Positions 44,268 through 52,676 of a stretch of DNA of 64,000 bases are shown piece after piece. Positions within the stretch are counted from its first letter, which is position 1. The number at the start of each line of letters is the position of its first letter. The stretch is from contig NZ_CP085876.1 of the NCBI RefSeq assembly GCF_013284245.2, forward strand, positions 1,977,501 through 2,041,500. Direction: 5' to 3'. The notes under the pieces were generated by a model. That model searched no databases. It saw only the letters and a program-made list of their open reading frames with translations, and was not told the DNA's origin. Origin of the DNA: Brevibacillus sp. DP1.3A (GTDB taxonomy: Bacteria > Bacillota > Bacilli > Brevibacillales > Brevibacillaceae). Position numbers and translations under genes: made by a program.

Positions 44268-44912
44268 CTACTTAATCACACAGCTCGCTTCCACCCGATA
44301 AATGCGCTGCCCACGAGAAGAAAAGCGCTCCTCGTACTCCGTCATCACATTATCTGCCGCCAGCTTGGACTGGTGCAGGTCAAAGGTGATATTGCGCATC
44401 TGGAAGCGCTCCGCAGAGAATTGGTTGAGTGAAAACTCAAATAGCTTCTCGTTGTCTGTCTTCATATGAAGCTCACCGTCTGCCACAAGCACCTGACGAT
44501 AGGTGTTCAAGAAGCTTTTGTAAGTGAGACGGCGTTTCGCATGACGGGTTTTTGGCCACGGATCACTAAAGTTTAGATAGATGCGAGAAATTTCATGATC
44601 GGCAAACAACTCGGTCAACTTCGAAGCGTCGTACTGGACAAAAGCCAGATTCGGAATAGCTTTGTACTCCGTACGTTGAACAGCGCGCAGAACAACCTCC
44701 GCCTTCAGTTCAACCGCAATGAAATTGATGTCAGGGTGACGCTCGGCCAGTGTATTAATGAAACGTCCTTTTCCACAGCCGATCTCCACATGAATCGGAT
44801 TGTTATTCCCGAAGCGTTCCTTCCAATTTCCTTTATAGGAAAGGGGATTGTCTACGAACGTCGGATATTCTCTCAGGGCCGCTTCGGCACCTGGAATGTT
44901 ACGCAGTCGCAT
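44268..44912 (-). CDS. trmB: tRNA (guanine-N7-)-methyltransferase
   Basis: A 214-aa class I methyltransferase that methylates G46 of tRNA with S-adenosylmethionine. Landmarks are the SAM motif IHVEIGCGKGRFI, the acidic end NFIAVELKAEV, and the signature LNFSDPWPKTRHAKRRLT. The ATG at 44912 (MRLRNIPG) follows AAGGAGG. A frame opening at 44927 would use a TTG inside that site. It appears monocistronic and is convergent with citT. Confidence 0.95.
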   Translation of the reverse strand: MRLRNIPGAEAALREYPTFVDNPLSYKGNWKERFGNNNPIHVEIGCGKGRFINTLAERHPDINFIAVELKAEVVLRAVQRTEYKAIPNLAFVQYDASKLTELFADHEISRIYLNFSDPWPKTRHAKRRLTYKSFLNTYRQVLVADGELHMKTDNEKLFEFSLNQFSAERFQMRNITFDLHQSKLAADNVMTEYEERFSSRGQRIYRVEASCVIK

Positions 44913-45361
44913 ATGTGCCTCCTTCAAAACGAACTCCTATCTACTTTACGATGACTCCCTGCTAGTTGCAAGTAGAGAGAGAAGAAAGGGAAGAGAGATT
45001 CCAAATGCAGATTACGTAAAAAAGGAGGGAAAAGGGGTATTTTGTAAATGGAACTAGGACAAAAGTCGCATGGGGCGCGGGTTTTAACAAATAGGGGCTG
45101 GATAAATTTTGCCAATTTGAGAGGGACATTATGGCAAAAAAATAGACTGAAAATTTGAGGAATGCCTGTTAAATCAAGCACGAAGGCGTCAAGCGGTAAT
45201 CGTATCCAATTGGAAAAATAGTTTTTGGTAAGTTTTTGGTAATTTCATAGAGGGTGGGCTTTGGTAAAGTAGAGAACAAGTGAGAGGTCAGCCAAACTTT
45301 GCATAAAATGGTCCCTTGTTTAGCAGGGATCTTTTTCACAAGAAAAGGGAGGATGAACAGC
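44913..45361. other. Intergenic stretch upstream of the NlpC/P60 gene
   Basis: 449 bases without a gene. It contains two exact tandem copies of GTTTTTGGTAA (45221-45231 and 45232-45242), and a small hairpin GGTCCCT/AGGGATC followed by five T (about 45310-45337) directly before the gene's ribosome binding site. The hairpin could be a leader terminator. I looked for a c-di-AMP (ydaO) riboswitch, common before such genes, and did not see its motifs. Confidence 0.45.
45221..45242 (+). repeat. Tandem 11-bp direct repeat
   Basis: GTTTTTGGTAA occurs twice without a gap. One helical turn between copies puts both on the same DNA face, as in response-regulator operators. Confidence 0.55.
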
Positions 45362-45862
45362 ATGAAATTACATAAAGCCCTCATAGGAATCGTATTGGGA
45401 GTAGCATTGGGAGTCACAGCGATTGTCGCTCCACTGCCAGGAGAGCAAAATGTAGCCGAGGCTGCATGGTCACAATCCAGGGCGGACAAGGTCATTGCCA
45501 CGGGAAGAAAGTATATGGGTACGCCTTATAAATTCGGTGCGAGCAGTAGTACCACAGCCGTATTTGATTGCTCTTCCTTTACACAGCGCGTATTTAAAGT
45601 CGCAGTCGGCAAGAGCTTGCCACGTACTTCTCGCGATCAAGCAAAGAAAGGAACGAGTGTGTCCAAGGCCAACCTGAAAAAAGGAGATCTGGTGTTCTTC
45701 AAGGCGAGCACAACGACGACATCCAAACGGATCACCCACGTGGCGATTTATGCAGGCAACAACAAACTCTTACATACATATGGAAAACCAGGAGTGACGT
45801 ATTCGACCTTTAAGGGCACGTCCTGGGAGAAGCGCTTCGTTTCGGCACGACGAGTCTTGTAA
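45362..45862 (+). CDS. Secreted NlpC/P60 peptidoglycan endopeptidase
   Basis: A 166-aa exported wall hydrolase. The signal peptide spans about residues 1-35 (ending AEA), and the NlpC/P60 domain covers the rest with catalytic C70 in FDCSSF, H126 in THVAIY and a third residue H138. It lacks LysM or SH3 wall-binding modules, so it is the minimal form. It cleaves stem peptides of peptidoglycan outside the cell. The ATG at 45362 has GGGAGG; an upstream ATG at 45299 lies inside the leader hairpin. Confidence 0.88.
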   Translation: MKLHKALIGIVLGVALGVTAIVAPLPGEQNVAEAAWSQSRADKVIATGRKYMGTPYKFGASSSTTAVFDCSSFTQRVFKVAVGKSLPRTSRDQAKKGTSVSKANLKKGDLVFFKASTTTTSKRITHVAIYAGNNKLLHTYGKPGVTYSTFKGTSWEKRFVSARRVL

Positions 45863-45957
45863 TCTACTCGTCTGGCTCTCTACTTACTAATACGTATCGC
45901 ACACTGTAAAGTTGCGATGCGTGAATATGCAAGTTTTGTAAATATAAAATAGGAAAG

Positions 45958-45988
45958 AGGGATGATCCATTGCAGATCATCCCTTTTT
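45958..45988 (+). terminator. Intrinsic terminator
   Basis: A perfect 10-bp stem AGGGATGATC / GATCATCCCT with five T. It lies between the convergent hydrolase and MFS genes. Confidence 0.75.
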
Positions 45989-46003
45989 GCTTTCGCGCAA
46001 AAC

Positions 46004-47260
46004 TCAATCGGATCTCTTTGCAGGCCGAGCGTACTTTTGCCGCCAATAAAAGAAACAGGAAGCAAGAAAGAGGGGGATGGAGGCAAGCAGCATCACTTCC
46101 TTGGCCGTAAGTCCGCCTGCGATCAATAGACTCGTCATCGCCTGTGAAATCGGCTGCAAGCCTAAAGAGGAGAGCGAGACCAAACTCATGACTTTCCCTA
46201 ACGAGGCTTGTGGCACCTTTTCCTGAACAAAAGAGAGAATCGGAATATTAATGAGAGAAAACGTGAGGCCAAGCGTAAAAAGAATAAGCAAGCTTAGCCA
46301 GAACTGTTGGGTGAGACTAAAAGCAAAGAAGACAAGTGCTTGCATCATCATGAAAAGAAAGGCGATCTGCAACCTGTTTTGACCCAGTGTCGTGAGTGCG
46401 AGCACGATTGCCCCGGCAAGCATGCCAAAAGCGAGTGCCCCTTCCAAAAAGCTGTACTGCAGGGTAGAACCAGATAACACCTGATCTACAAAAATCGGCA
46501 AACCGATGTATAAGGGACCCATCAAAAATACGTTCAGGCAGATGATGGAGGTCAATAGCAAGGGAAGGAAATCCGATTGTTTGACATAACAGAAGCTTTC
46601 CTTGATAGATTCGTTGAGCTTTTGCTGTGGTTTAGAAAGAACAGCTGGTTCCTGTTTCGGCATGCACCATGCAGATACACTTGCAACCAGAAGAAGCAAC
46701 CCAACAAAGCCGTATAAAAGGGGGTAGCTGCCCCACTCAATCACAAAACCGGCAAGAACAGGACCGAGCAGCTGAGAGGTTTGGTTTGTCGTTTGCAGCA
46801 CAGAATTCGCTCGCAAAAGGGAAGAAGAGGGGACGATTGACGGTATGAACGAATTTTGAGCTGGCCAATAAAAGGCATCAATGGTCCCGAAGAAGAGAGC
46901 GAACCAAACAAACAGCGCAAGAGAGGAATACCCCCACCAGATGATTCCTCCCAGCAGAAGCATCAAAAATGCTTTCAACATGCTTGTGATCGACAGGATT
47001 CTCTTTTTGCTCATCCGGTCAGCGAGCGTTCCGCCTATCAGCATGAAGACGATTCTGGGAATCGTTGCCGCCATAAATACGAGGCCTAATGAAGCCTCCT
47101 GAGATAAAACCTGGATGATATACCAGGTTTGCGAGAAAAGAAAGAGTGAGATACTGAGTCCGGAACAAAGGGCGGACAACCAAAGAAGGGTAAAAGGTTT
47201 CGTAAACAAGCGGGATGTATCCGCTGAGGGAAGGGTAGATTGCTTGGGGACAGCTTCCAT
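46004..47260 (-). CDS. MFS transporter (MFS_3/EntS-like exporter)
   Basis: A 418-aa permease with about 12 membrane segments. The first-loop motif GGTLADRMSKKRIL and GPVLAGFVIEW place it in the large group of exporter-type MFS proteins that handle macrolides, siderophores or drugs. AAGGAG precedes the ATG. The upstream gene encodes a winged-helix regulator, and a palindrome similar to the one at that regulator's own promoter lies directly before this gene. That suggests induction of the exporter by the regulator's ligand. Confidence 0.82.
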   Translation of the reverse strand: MEAVPKQSTLPSADTSRLFTKPFTLLWLSALCSGLSISLFLFSQTWYIIQVLSQEASLGLVFMAATIPRIVFMLIGGTLADRMSKKRILSITSMLKAFLMLLLGGIIWWGYSSLALFVWFALFFGTIDAFYWPAQNSFIPSIVPSSSLLRANSVLQTTNQTSQLLGPVLAGFVIEWGSYPLLYGFVGLLLLVASVSAWCMPKQEPAVLSKPQQKLNESIKESFCYVKQSDFLPLLLTSIICLNVFLMGPLYIGLPIFVDQVLSGSTLQYSFLEGALAFGMLAGAIVLALTTLGQNRLQIAFLFMMMQALVFFAFSLTQQFWLSLLILFTLGLTFSLINIPILSFVQEKVPQASLGKVMSLVSLSSLGLQPISQAMTSLLIAGGLTAKEVMLLASIPLFLASCFFYWRQKYARPAKRSD

Positions 47261-47281
47261 GGAAATTCACGCTCCTTATTA

Positions 47282-47293
47282 TTAACCGGTTAA
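47282..47293. promoter_or_regulatory. Palindromic operator before the MFS gene
   Basis: A perfect palindrome TTAACCGGTTAA, about 22 bases upstream of the start. The core is shared with 47999-48014. Confidence 0.6.
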
Positions 47294-47318
47294 AAAATAT
47301 TAACCATATGTCCGAAAG

Positions 47319-47343
47319 AAAAACCTACTCGAATAGGCTTTTC
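47319..47343 (-). terminator. Possible terminator between regulator and MFS genes
   Basis: Leftward AAAAGCCTA / TAGGTTTTT hairpin with a short stem. It may partly end regulator transcription. Confidence 0.45.
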
Positions 47344-47380
47344 ATACACATGTGGAATTATCGTCTTACATTTTCCTTTG

Positions 47381-47983
47381 TTACTCCTGTCCATCCTTTT
47401 TAAATAACGGTTCATCAATTTGAAATCCCGTAATCATCAGGTAGTAATCCTGCTTCGAAGATGGGTCATCCAGGGAGCTTTGCTGCAATTCGTGGAGCAG
47501 GTTCCGGTATTTTTGCAAAAAGGACACAAACGCCTGCTCGCTGACTCTGACTTCAGACTGCAGGGAGATGCGCGGCCAATTCTCGACTTCCGATGACGTT
47601 AGCGCAAAGGCTTCTTCAGGAGCACTGAGTGCTCTTGTTTTCGCGCGTTGCAACACTTCGACGTAGGATTGCCTGGTAGCCTCCTTCGACTCCGTATACG
47701 TGAGTAGATGATCAGCGGGTATGAAGCCCCTTGCCACTGCCTGATAGTATTTGAGAATGTTGCCGCCCTTTTCTTCTTTTTTAACCAACTGGATGATGCC
47801 ATGCTTCTCTAGCTCACGCAGGTGGTAGAGAATCTTCGCGCGGGACAGTCCAAAAAGTTGGGAGAGCTGTTGCCCTGTGTGCGGTTTTTCCACCAGATGC
47901 ATCAGCATTTTCGTGCGTAACGGGTCACTGATCACTTTTAGCTGTTCGTAGTTTTCGATGATAAAAATCGACTTTTGCTCCAT
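47381..47983 (-). CDS. ArsR-like winged-helix transcriptional regulator
   Basis: A 200-aa regulator. Its N-terminal winged helix contains SDPLRTKMLMHLVEKPHTGQ, then LSQLFGLSRAKILYHLRELE and a wing with KKEEKGGNILKYY. The C-terminal half (about residues 90-200) should sense a ligand; it carries no metal-binding cysteines. It likely represses both its own gene and the MFS exporter downstream through TTAACC(A/G)GTTAA palindromes. The ATG at 47983 has AAAGGA at a longish distance. Confidence 0.8.
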   Translation of the reverse strand: MEQKSIFIIENYEQLKVISDPLRTKMLMHLVEKPHTGQQLSQLFGLSRAKILYHLRELEKHGIIQLVKKEEKGGNILKYYQAVARGFIPADHLLTYTESKEATRQSYVEVLQRAKTRALSAPEEAFALTSSEVENWPRISLQSEVRVSEQAFVSFLQKYRNLLHELQQSSLDDPSSKQDYYLMITGFQIDEPLFKKDGQE

Positions 47984-47998
47984 TATCCATCACAATCC

Positions 47999-48014
47999 TT
48001 TTAACCAGTTAAAA
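47999..48014. promoter_or_regulatory. Palindromic operator before the regulator gene
   Basis: TTTTAACCAGTTAAAA, near-perfect dyad, located downstream of the promoter at 48027-48056. It shares TTAACC-GTTAA with the site before the MFS gene. Confidence 0.6.
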
Positions 48015-48026
48015 TTTATTAACTTG

Positions 48027-48056
48027 ATTGTAGAAGGGATTAGCTGGAAAAGTCAA
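48027..48056 (-). promoter_or_regulatory. Promoter of the winged-helix regulator gene
   Basis: Leftward TTGACT (48056-48051), an 18-base spacer and TACAAT (48032-48027). Confidence 0.6.
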
Positions 48057-48058
48057 TA

Positions 48059-48104
48059 CAAAAACCCTTCCTGAGTGACGATGATTCACAGAGGAAGGGT
48101 TTTG
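48059..48104 (-). terminator. Intrinsic terminator of ilvD
   Basis: A stem AAAACCCTTCCT / AGGAAGGGTTTT leftward of the ilvD stop, with a T-rich tail on the minus strand. Confidence 0.8.
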
Positions 48105-48119
48105 CTTATACTTGCAACA

Positions 48120-49796
48120 CTAGATTTTCAAAATACCGCCCATGCTCGCATTCGTTACCAGCTTGGAGTAACGAGCCAGATAGCCAGTTTTTACTTTTGG
48201 CTCGAATTCTTTCCAGCCTTCTTTGCGGCGAGCCAGCTCGGCTTCATCCACAAGCAGTTGCATCGTGCGCTCCTCGAGGTCAATCGAGATGATATCTCCG
48301 TCCTGTACGAAGGCAATTGGTCCGCCTTCTGCGGCTTCTGGAGACACGTGGCCGATACTGATCCCGCGAGAAGCACCGGAGAAGCGTCCGTCTGTGACGA
48401 GAGCGACTTCTTTACCGAGGCCCATACCCACGATTTGTGAGGTAGGAGCCAGCATTTCTGGCATGCCTGGGCCGCCTTTAGGTCCCTCGTAGCGGATGAC
48501 GACAACGTGACCGGATTTAATTTTGCCAGCAGCGATTCCTGCCAGAGCGTCCTCTTGGGAATCGAAGCAGATCGCTGGACCTTCGTGCTTTTTAATAGAA
48601 GGATCGACACCGCCTGTTTTGATGATCGAGCCTTGCTCAGCCAGGTTGCCGAACAGAACAGCGAGACCGCCGGAAGCGCTGTACGGGTTGTCCAGGCGAC
48701 GAATGACTTGATCGTTTTTGATTTCAGCGTCAGCGAAGTTTTCACCGAGGGTTTTGCCCGTTACGGTGATGCGATCTGGATGGATCGCGCCTGCTTTTTT
48801 CGCGATTTCATTCAGAACTGCTGATACGCCACCTGCCTCGTGGCAATCCTCGATATGATAGTCGGAGGAAGGTGCCAGCTTGCAAATATGCGGAATGCGC
48901 TTCGCTACTTCGTTGATGCGCTCGATTGGGTATTCGATGCCTGCTTCTTGTGCGATAGCCAGTGTATGGAGAACAGTATTGGTTGACCCACCCATCGCCA
49001 TGTCGAGTGCGAATGCATCGTCGATTGCCTCGAGTGTCACGATGTCGCGTGGCTTAATGTCGCGTTCAATCAGATTTTTCAGTTTTTCAGCAGATGCTTG
49101 TACCAACTCGCGACGTTCAGGAGAGACAGCGAGTACAGTACCGTTTCCAGGCAGAGCCAATCCGATGGCTTCGAGCAGACAGTTCATCGAGTTCGCTGTA
49201 AACATACCGGAACAGGAACCGCAAGTCGGGCATCCATATTGCTCCAGCTCTTCGAGTTGCTGGTCGTTGATCAAGCCTGCTTGGTGAGCGCCGACACCCT
49301 CGAATACGGAGGAAAGCGAGATGGAGCGGCCATCACTCGTTTTTCCGGCTTTCATAGGACCACCGGTTACAAATACGGTTGGAATGTTGACACGAAGCGC
49401 ACCCATGATCATGCCTGGTGTGATCTTGTCACAGTTTGGAATACAGATCATGCCGTCAAACCAGTGAGCAGCGACAACGGTTTCCAAGCTGTCTGCGATG
49501 ATCTCGCGGCTCGGGAGGGAGTAGCGCATCCCGATATGTCCCATAGCAATTCCGTCGTCAACACCAATCGTATTGAATTCGAATGGAACCATGCCAGCAG
49601 CACGAACGGCTTCTTTGACCAGTTTTCCAAACTCCTGCAAGTGCACGTGACCTGGAATAATGTCGATGTACGAGTTGCAAATGGCGATAAACGGTTTATC
49701 GAAATCCTCATCCTTTACACCTGCTGCACGAAGCAAGCTGCGGTGCGGTGCGCGGTCGAATCCTTTTTTGATCATGTCACTTCGTTGTCTGGTCAA
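48120..49796 (-). CDS. ilvD: Dihydroxy-acid dehydratase
   Basis: A 558-aa iron-sulfur enzyme of valine, isoleucine and leucine synthesis. It dehydrates 2,3-dihydroxy acids to 2-keto acids. Landmarks are [20 protein letters not shown], the cluster region [15 protein letters not shown] and [18 protein letters not shown], and [20 protein letters not shown]. The start is a TTG at 49796 with GGAAGGGAG; the resulting N terminus ([20 protein letters not shown]) aligns with known IlvD. It stands alone, away from the main ilv-leu operon. I saw no T-box leader. Confidence 0.95.
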   Translation of the reverse strand: MTRQRSDMIKKGFDRAPHRSLLRAAGVKDEDFDKPFIAICNSYIDIIPGHVHLQEFGKLVKEAVRAAGMVPFEFNTIGVDDGIAMGHIGMRYSLPSREIIADSLETVVAAHWFDGMICIPNCDKITPGMIMGALRVNIPTVFVTGGPMKAGKTSDGRSISLSSVFEGVGAHQAGLINDQQLEELEQYGCPTCGSCSGMFTANSMNCLLEAIGLALPGNGTVLAVSPERRELVQASAEKLKNLIERDIKPRDIVTLEAIDDAFALDMAMGGSTNTVLHTLAIAQEAGIEYPIERINEVAKRIPHICKLAPSSDYHIEDCHEAGGVSAVLNEIAKKAGAIHPDRITVTGKTLGENFADAEIKNDQVIRRLDNPYSASGGLAVLFGNLAEQGSIIKTGGVDPSIKKHEGPAICFDSQEDALAGIAAGKIKSGHVVVIRYEGPKGGPGMPEMLAPTSQIVGMGLGKEVALVTDGRFSGASRGISIGHVSPEAAEGGPIAFVQDGDIISIDLEERTMQLLVDEAELARRKEGWKEFEPKVKTGYLARYSKLVTNASMGGILKI

Positions 49797-50017
49797 TTTG
49801 TAAAACTCCCTTCCAATACGGATAATGCCTGTCTTATATTTTGAACTATCTTATCAATTTTTAATAACAGAAACAACTGTAAAAGTCTGAACATTTGCTC
49901 AGTCTCGAATGGTTCGGACAACTGCTCTCGATTGCCATACGCTTAGGAATCATAGCGAAATCAGCTTGTTTGGGATAAAATAGAAGAATCGATTCTATTT
50001 CGGTTGGAGTGAACAAA
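49797..50017. other. Divergent intergenic region of ilvD and thioesterase gene
   Basis: 221 bases. The thioesterase gene is preceded by TTGGAG. I saw no clear CodY box, T-box or terminator. Confidence 0.4.
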
Positions 50018-50506
50018 ATGTTAGATGAATTAAAAAACATCTGGTCGGACGGGAATGACGAGGAGCGCCGCATTCTCGAGCTGGCTGTTGCTGCAATTCA
50101 CCAGAAGCGGGAACGGAATAGCGCGTTTATCTCTGGGTTTCTTGGATTAAAGGGAGACTTCATAGACGGAGAAAGACAGTCGTATCGCTTCGAATTGCCT
50201 CTGACCCCTTTTATGCACAATTCAGGGCGAGTTGTGCATGGAGGAATTCTCGCGACCTTGATCGATTCAGCGATGGGCTCCTTGATCAATCGGTCCTTGC
50301 CACCAAATCAGTATGCAGTGACGACAGAGTTGAAGCTCAATTATTTGCTTCCGGGAATAGGGGAGCGGCTGCGCGCAGAAGCGAGCTTTTTGCATCGCGG
50401 AAACACGTTGGTCGTCATGGAGGGCAGTGTCTACGATGATTGGGATAGGCGGATTGCCCACGGTACAGGAACGTTCATTGTGCTATCCAGAAATGATCAG
50501 AAATAA
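50018..50506 (+). CDS. PaaI-like hotdog thioesterase
   Basis: A 162-aa protein. The hotdog signature NSGRVVHGGILATLIDSAMG near residues 70-90 contains the conserved HGG turn and catalytic Asp region, and VTTELKLNYLLPG follows. Such enzymes hydrolyse acyl-CoA, often aromatic. The ATG at 50018 has TTGGAG upstream; a GTG at 50009 is too close to it. The gene is convergent with the following hypothetical. Confidence 0.82.
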   Translation: MLDELKNIWSDGNDEERRILELAVAAIHQKRERNSAFISGFLGLKGDFIDGERQSYRFELPLTPFMHNSGRVVHGGILATLIDSAMGSLINRSLPPNQYAVTTELKLNYLLPGIGERLRAEASFLHRGNTLVVMEGSVYDDWDRRIAHGTGTFIVLSRNDQK

Positions 50507-50541
50507 AAAAACTCGCTCCACACCAAAAAGGTGAAGGCGAG
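50504..50541 (-). terminator. Terminator of the minus-strand hypothetical gene
   Basis: Leftward stem CTCGCCTTCACC / GGTGTGGAGCGAG, imperfect, followed by a run of seven T on the minus strand. Confidence 0.65.
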
Positions 50542-50552
50542 GGTTGACGGTG

Positions 50553-50930
50553 TTATTTGATGACAACGAGACCGCTGTATTCCGAAATATAAGTGAGCAT
50601 TTTTGCGGAAAGCGGCACGATAAACTCCATGTTTTCTTTTTCGACGATACCGGATCGCGAAACAATCCGCGCCCACTTGGTGGTCAGCTTGTAGTAATCG
50701 GAACCAAATGAGGCATGAACCGTCTCACTCTGATGCCGAAACGTGATAGGGCTAACGTCCAGCTTCATCGGAACCATGCTGACGATATCCTGCAAAAACA
50801 AATGGTAGGTCATGTGTGGCTTGAAAAAAACGAGCTCCTTTGTGGTGACAGAGAAGCCGTAGCTATTGTTCGTTTGGGTGAATTTGAGTTCACCTTCCAT
50901 ATTTTTCAGCCGAATGAAGTCGGTGTTCAT
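50553..50930 (-). CDS. Hypothetical protein, 125 aa
   Basis: Not recognised. A small soluble beta-rich protein, beginning MNTDFIRLKNMEGELKF. A strong GGAGGGGG site precedes the ATG. It stands alone on the minus strand, divergent from the inositol-monophosphatase-family gene. The pattern of short strands (GYGFSVTTKELVFF) could be a PH-like or PilZ-like fold, but this is only an impression. Confidence 0.65.
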   Translation of the reverse strand: MNTDFIRLKNMEGELKFTQTNNSYGFSVTTKELVFFKPHMTYHLFLQDIVSMVPMKLDVSPITFRHQSETVHASFGSDYYKLTTKWARIVSRSGIVEKENMEFIVPLSAKMLTYISEYSGLVVIK

Positions 50931-51028
50931 GTTTATCCCCCTCCTTCGGGTGTCTTTCTATGATAGTAATGTTTCCAGTATAAGTGCAAGTGGAAGGTTG
51001 TTCAAAAGAGAAAAAGGAGCGAAATGAC

Positions 51029-51805
51029 ATGATCGAAATTGCAAAAGAAGCAGCAAGTGTCGCGGGTGCGTTTTTGAAGGAACGTTTTCTGGAACAGCTC
51101 GTGCCCGATGAGGAATTGCATAACGACGTGAAGCTGCCAGAGGATAAAGGCAGTGAACAGCGCATCATTGAGGTGCTGCATCGCCACTTCCCGACACATA
51201 CCATTTTTTCTGAAGAGGTCGGAATGGTTTCCCGCGAGGAAGAGTATCTGTGGATTATCGATCCTTTAGATGGAACGAATAACTATTTTATTGGCTATCC
51301 GTATTTTTCGATCTCGATTGCGTTGCAGCACAAGGGCGAGTTGGTGCTGGGCGTCGTTTACAATCCGGTAGCGGGTCAAATGTTTTGGGCGGAAAAAGGA
51401 AAAGGAGCCTATTTGAACGGAAAACGATTGACCGTCAATAACCGCCAAGACCTCACACGTGCAGTTGGTACGTATATCCGTGGCCGCGACACGGTAACGA
51501 AGGAAGAAGAGATGACGTTTACGGAACCGTTTGTATTCCAGACCAAGCGTCTCATGCGAAATATTGCGCCTGCACTGGACTGGTGCTTGTTGGCAAACGG
51601 ATGGCTCGATTATATCGTGATGCAACGATCCAATATTATGGATGTGGCCGCCGGAATTGTTATCGCTCAGGAGGCGGGTGCAACGATTACAGACTGGTCT
51701 GGAAAACCGTATCAGCATGAGCCATTCCAACAAGATCACACTCCTTCATTAGTGGCGAGTAACGGACATTTGCATGAAACGATCCGCGGTATGATTCGAC
51801 AGTAA
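51029..51805 (+). CDS. Inositol monophosphatase family protein
   Basis: A 258-aa Mg-dependent phosphatase with the three family motifs: metal-binding Glu in SEEVG (near residue 65), IIDPLDGTNNYFIGYPYF (the DPLDGT site near 85) and the second metal Asp in NIMDVAAGIVIAQEAG near 200. It dephosphorylates inositol-1-phosphate or related sugar phosphates, as SuhB does. AAGGAGC precedes the ATG at 51029; an in-frame ATG at 50984 has no site. It appears monocistronic. Confidence 0.88.
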   Translation: MIEIAKEAASVAGAFLKERFLEQLVPDEELHNDVKLPEDKGSEQRIIEVLHRHFPTHTIFSEEVGMVSREEEYLWIIDPLDGTNNYFIGYPYFSISIALQHKGELVLGVVYNPVAGQMFWAEKGKGAYLNGKRLTVNNRQDLTRAVGTYIRGRDTVTKEEEMTFTEPFVFQTKRLMRNIAPALDWCLLANGWLDYIVMQRSNIMDVAAGIVIAQEAGATITDWSGKPYQHEPFQQDHTPSLVASNGHLHETIRGMIRQ

Positions 51806-51950
51806 CAGGAACAAAAGAAGTAGGACTTATGTAGTGGTTTATGGCTCTGCTGGATTTCTTTTCATTTATTGGCAACCAAATGTTTCGGCGCACGTATAAA
51901 ATTGTTGCGAATGATTTGCTATTCTGTGATAGGTAAAAGAGGTGAGAAAA

Positions 51951-52397
51951 ATGGCACGAATGGAATATCGGCTGCTAGATGAGGAGAGGGGATACCCTGT
52001 TCAGTTTTACTACGACAACGTGAACAAAGATGAGGTCTCCTTGCGTTTCGCTTGCGATTATTTGGTGAAGGGGCATGTCGTTTATGAAAAGACGTCCTGT
52101 GCAATCGAAAACGGCACGTATGTCATTTACGTCAAGCGCTCAACAGAAGAGCAAGCTGTCGATTACGCGGAGGCTGTGACTGCACGCTGGGGCAGCATCC
52201 AGATCGAAATGCGTGAATATCAAGAAAATGCACGCGTTTATCCTCATGTACACACGTTTTATTTCAAGGACGATGACGATGCTCTCTTGCATTTGCAAAG
52301 CGATTATTTGTACGTGAATGGACGCGAATGGGAGAAGACATCGGCCGAGGTGGATGAAGATCGGCAGGTTTATGTTTACTACGCGAAGCCAGTGTAG
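51951..52397 (+). CDS. Hypothetical protein, first gene of the DUF350/ATP-grasp cluster
   Basis: A 148-aa acidic protein with no signal peptide (MARMEYRLLDEERGYPVQFY). It consists mostly of predicted strands in two similar-looking halves (FYYDNVNKDEVSLRFACDYLV, then FYFKDDDDALLHLQSDYLYV), suggesting an internal duplication. The family is unknown to me. GAGGTGAG precedes the ATG at 51951. The lipoprotein gene starts 11 bases after its stop, so it belongs to that operon. Confidence 0.7.
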   Translation: MARMEYRLLDEERGYPVQFYYDNVNKDEVSLRFACDYLVKGHVVYEKTSCAIENGTYVIYVKRSTEEQAVDYAEAVTARWGSIQIEMREYQENARVYPHVHTFYFKDDDDALLHLQSDYLYVNGREWEKTSAEVDEDRQVYVYYAKPV

Positions 52398-52408
52398 GAG
52401 GAAGAAAA

Positions 52409-52666
52409 ATGGCACAAACGAAATCGAAGAAAGTAGTCGGTCTGTTCGTCGCAGCTGCACTTGCGATCAGCGGTTGTTCTTCCGAGGACGACTATGATGA
52501 TTGCTACGATAACGACAATGACGGCTATTGTGACGATAGCAGTAGCAGTGGGGGTTCGAGCTCTACTTACAGGTCTTACAAGAGCAAATCTGGAGTATCG
52601 AGTGGGATAAGCACGAGCAGCTCCAAGGGCGGTATCGGCAGCTCGGGCTATTCCAGCTCCGGGTGA
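52409..52666 (+). CDS. Small Asp- and Ser/Gly-rich lipoprotein
   Basis: An 85-aa protein. After a basic N terminus and hydrophobic stretch (about 8-20) comes the lipobox-like LAISGC with Cys at residue 23, then an acidic segment (SEDDYDDCYDNDNDGYCDD) and a Ser/Gly/Lys-rich tail. It should be anchored outside the membrane. The acidic DNDNDG run resembles a calcium-binding loop. In enterobacteria a DUF1190 protein (YgiB/YjfM) occupies the matching place in the cluster; this may be a functional counterpart. GGAGG precedes the ATG. Confidence 0.75.
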   Translation: MAQTKSKKVVGLFVAAALAISGCSSEDDYDDCYDNDNDGYCDDSSSSGGSSSTYRSYKSKSGVSSGISTSSSKGGIGSSGYSSSG

Positions 52667-52676
52667 GGTGAGGGAA

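Noticed and set aside
44913..45361. c-di-AMP (ydaO) riboswitch before the NlpC/P60 gene
   Set aside because: Expected from gene type, but the conserved riboswitch motifs were not seen.
49797..50017. T-box or CodY control region before ilvD
   Set aside because: No T-box sequence, antiterminator or CodY consensus was found in the short upstream region.
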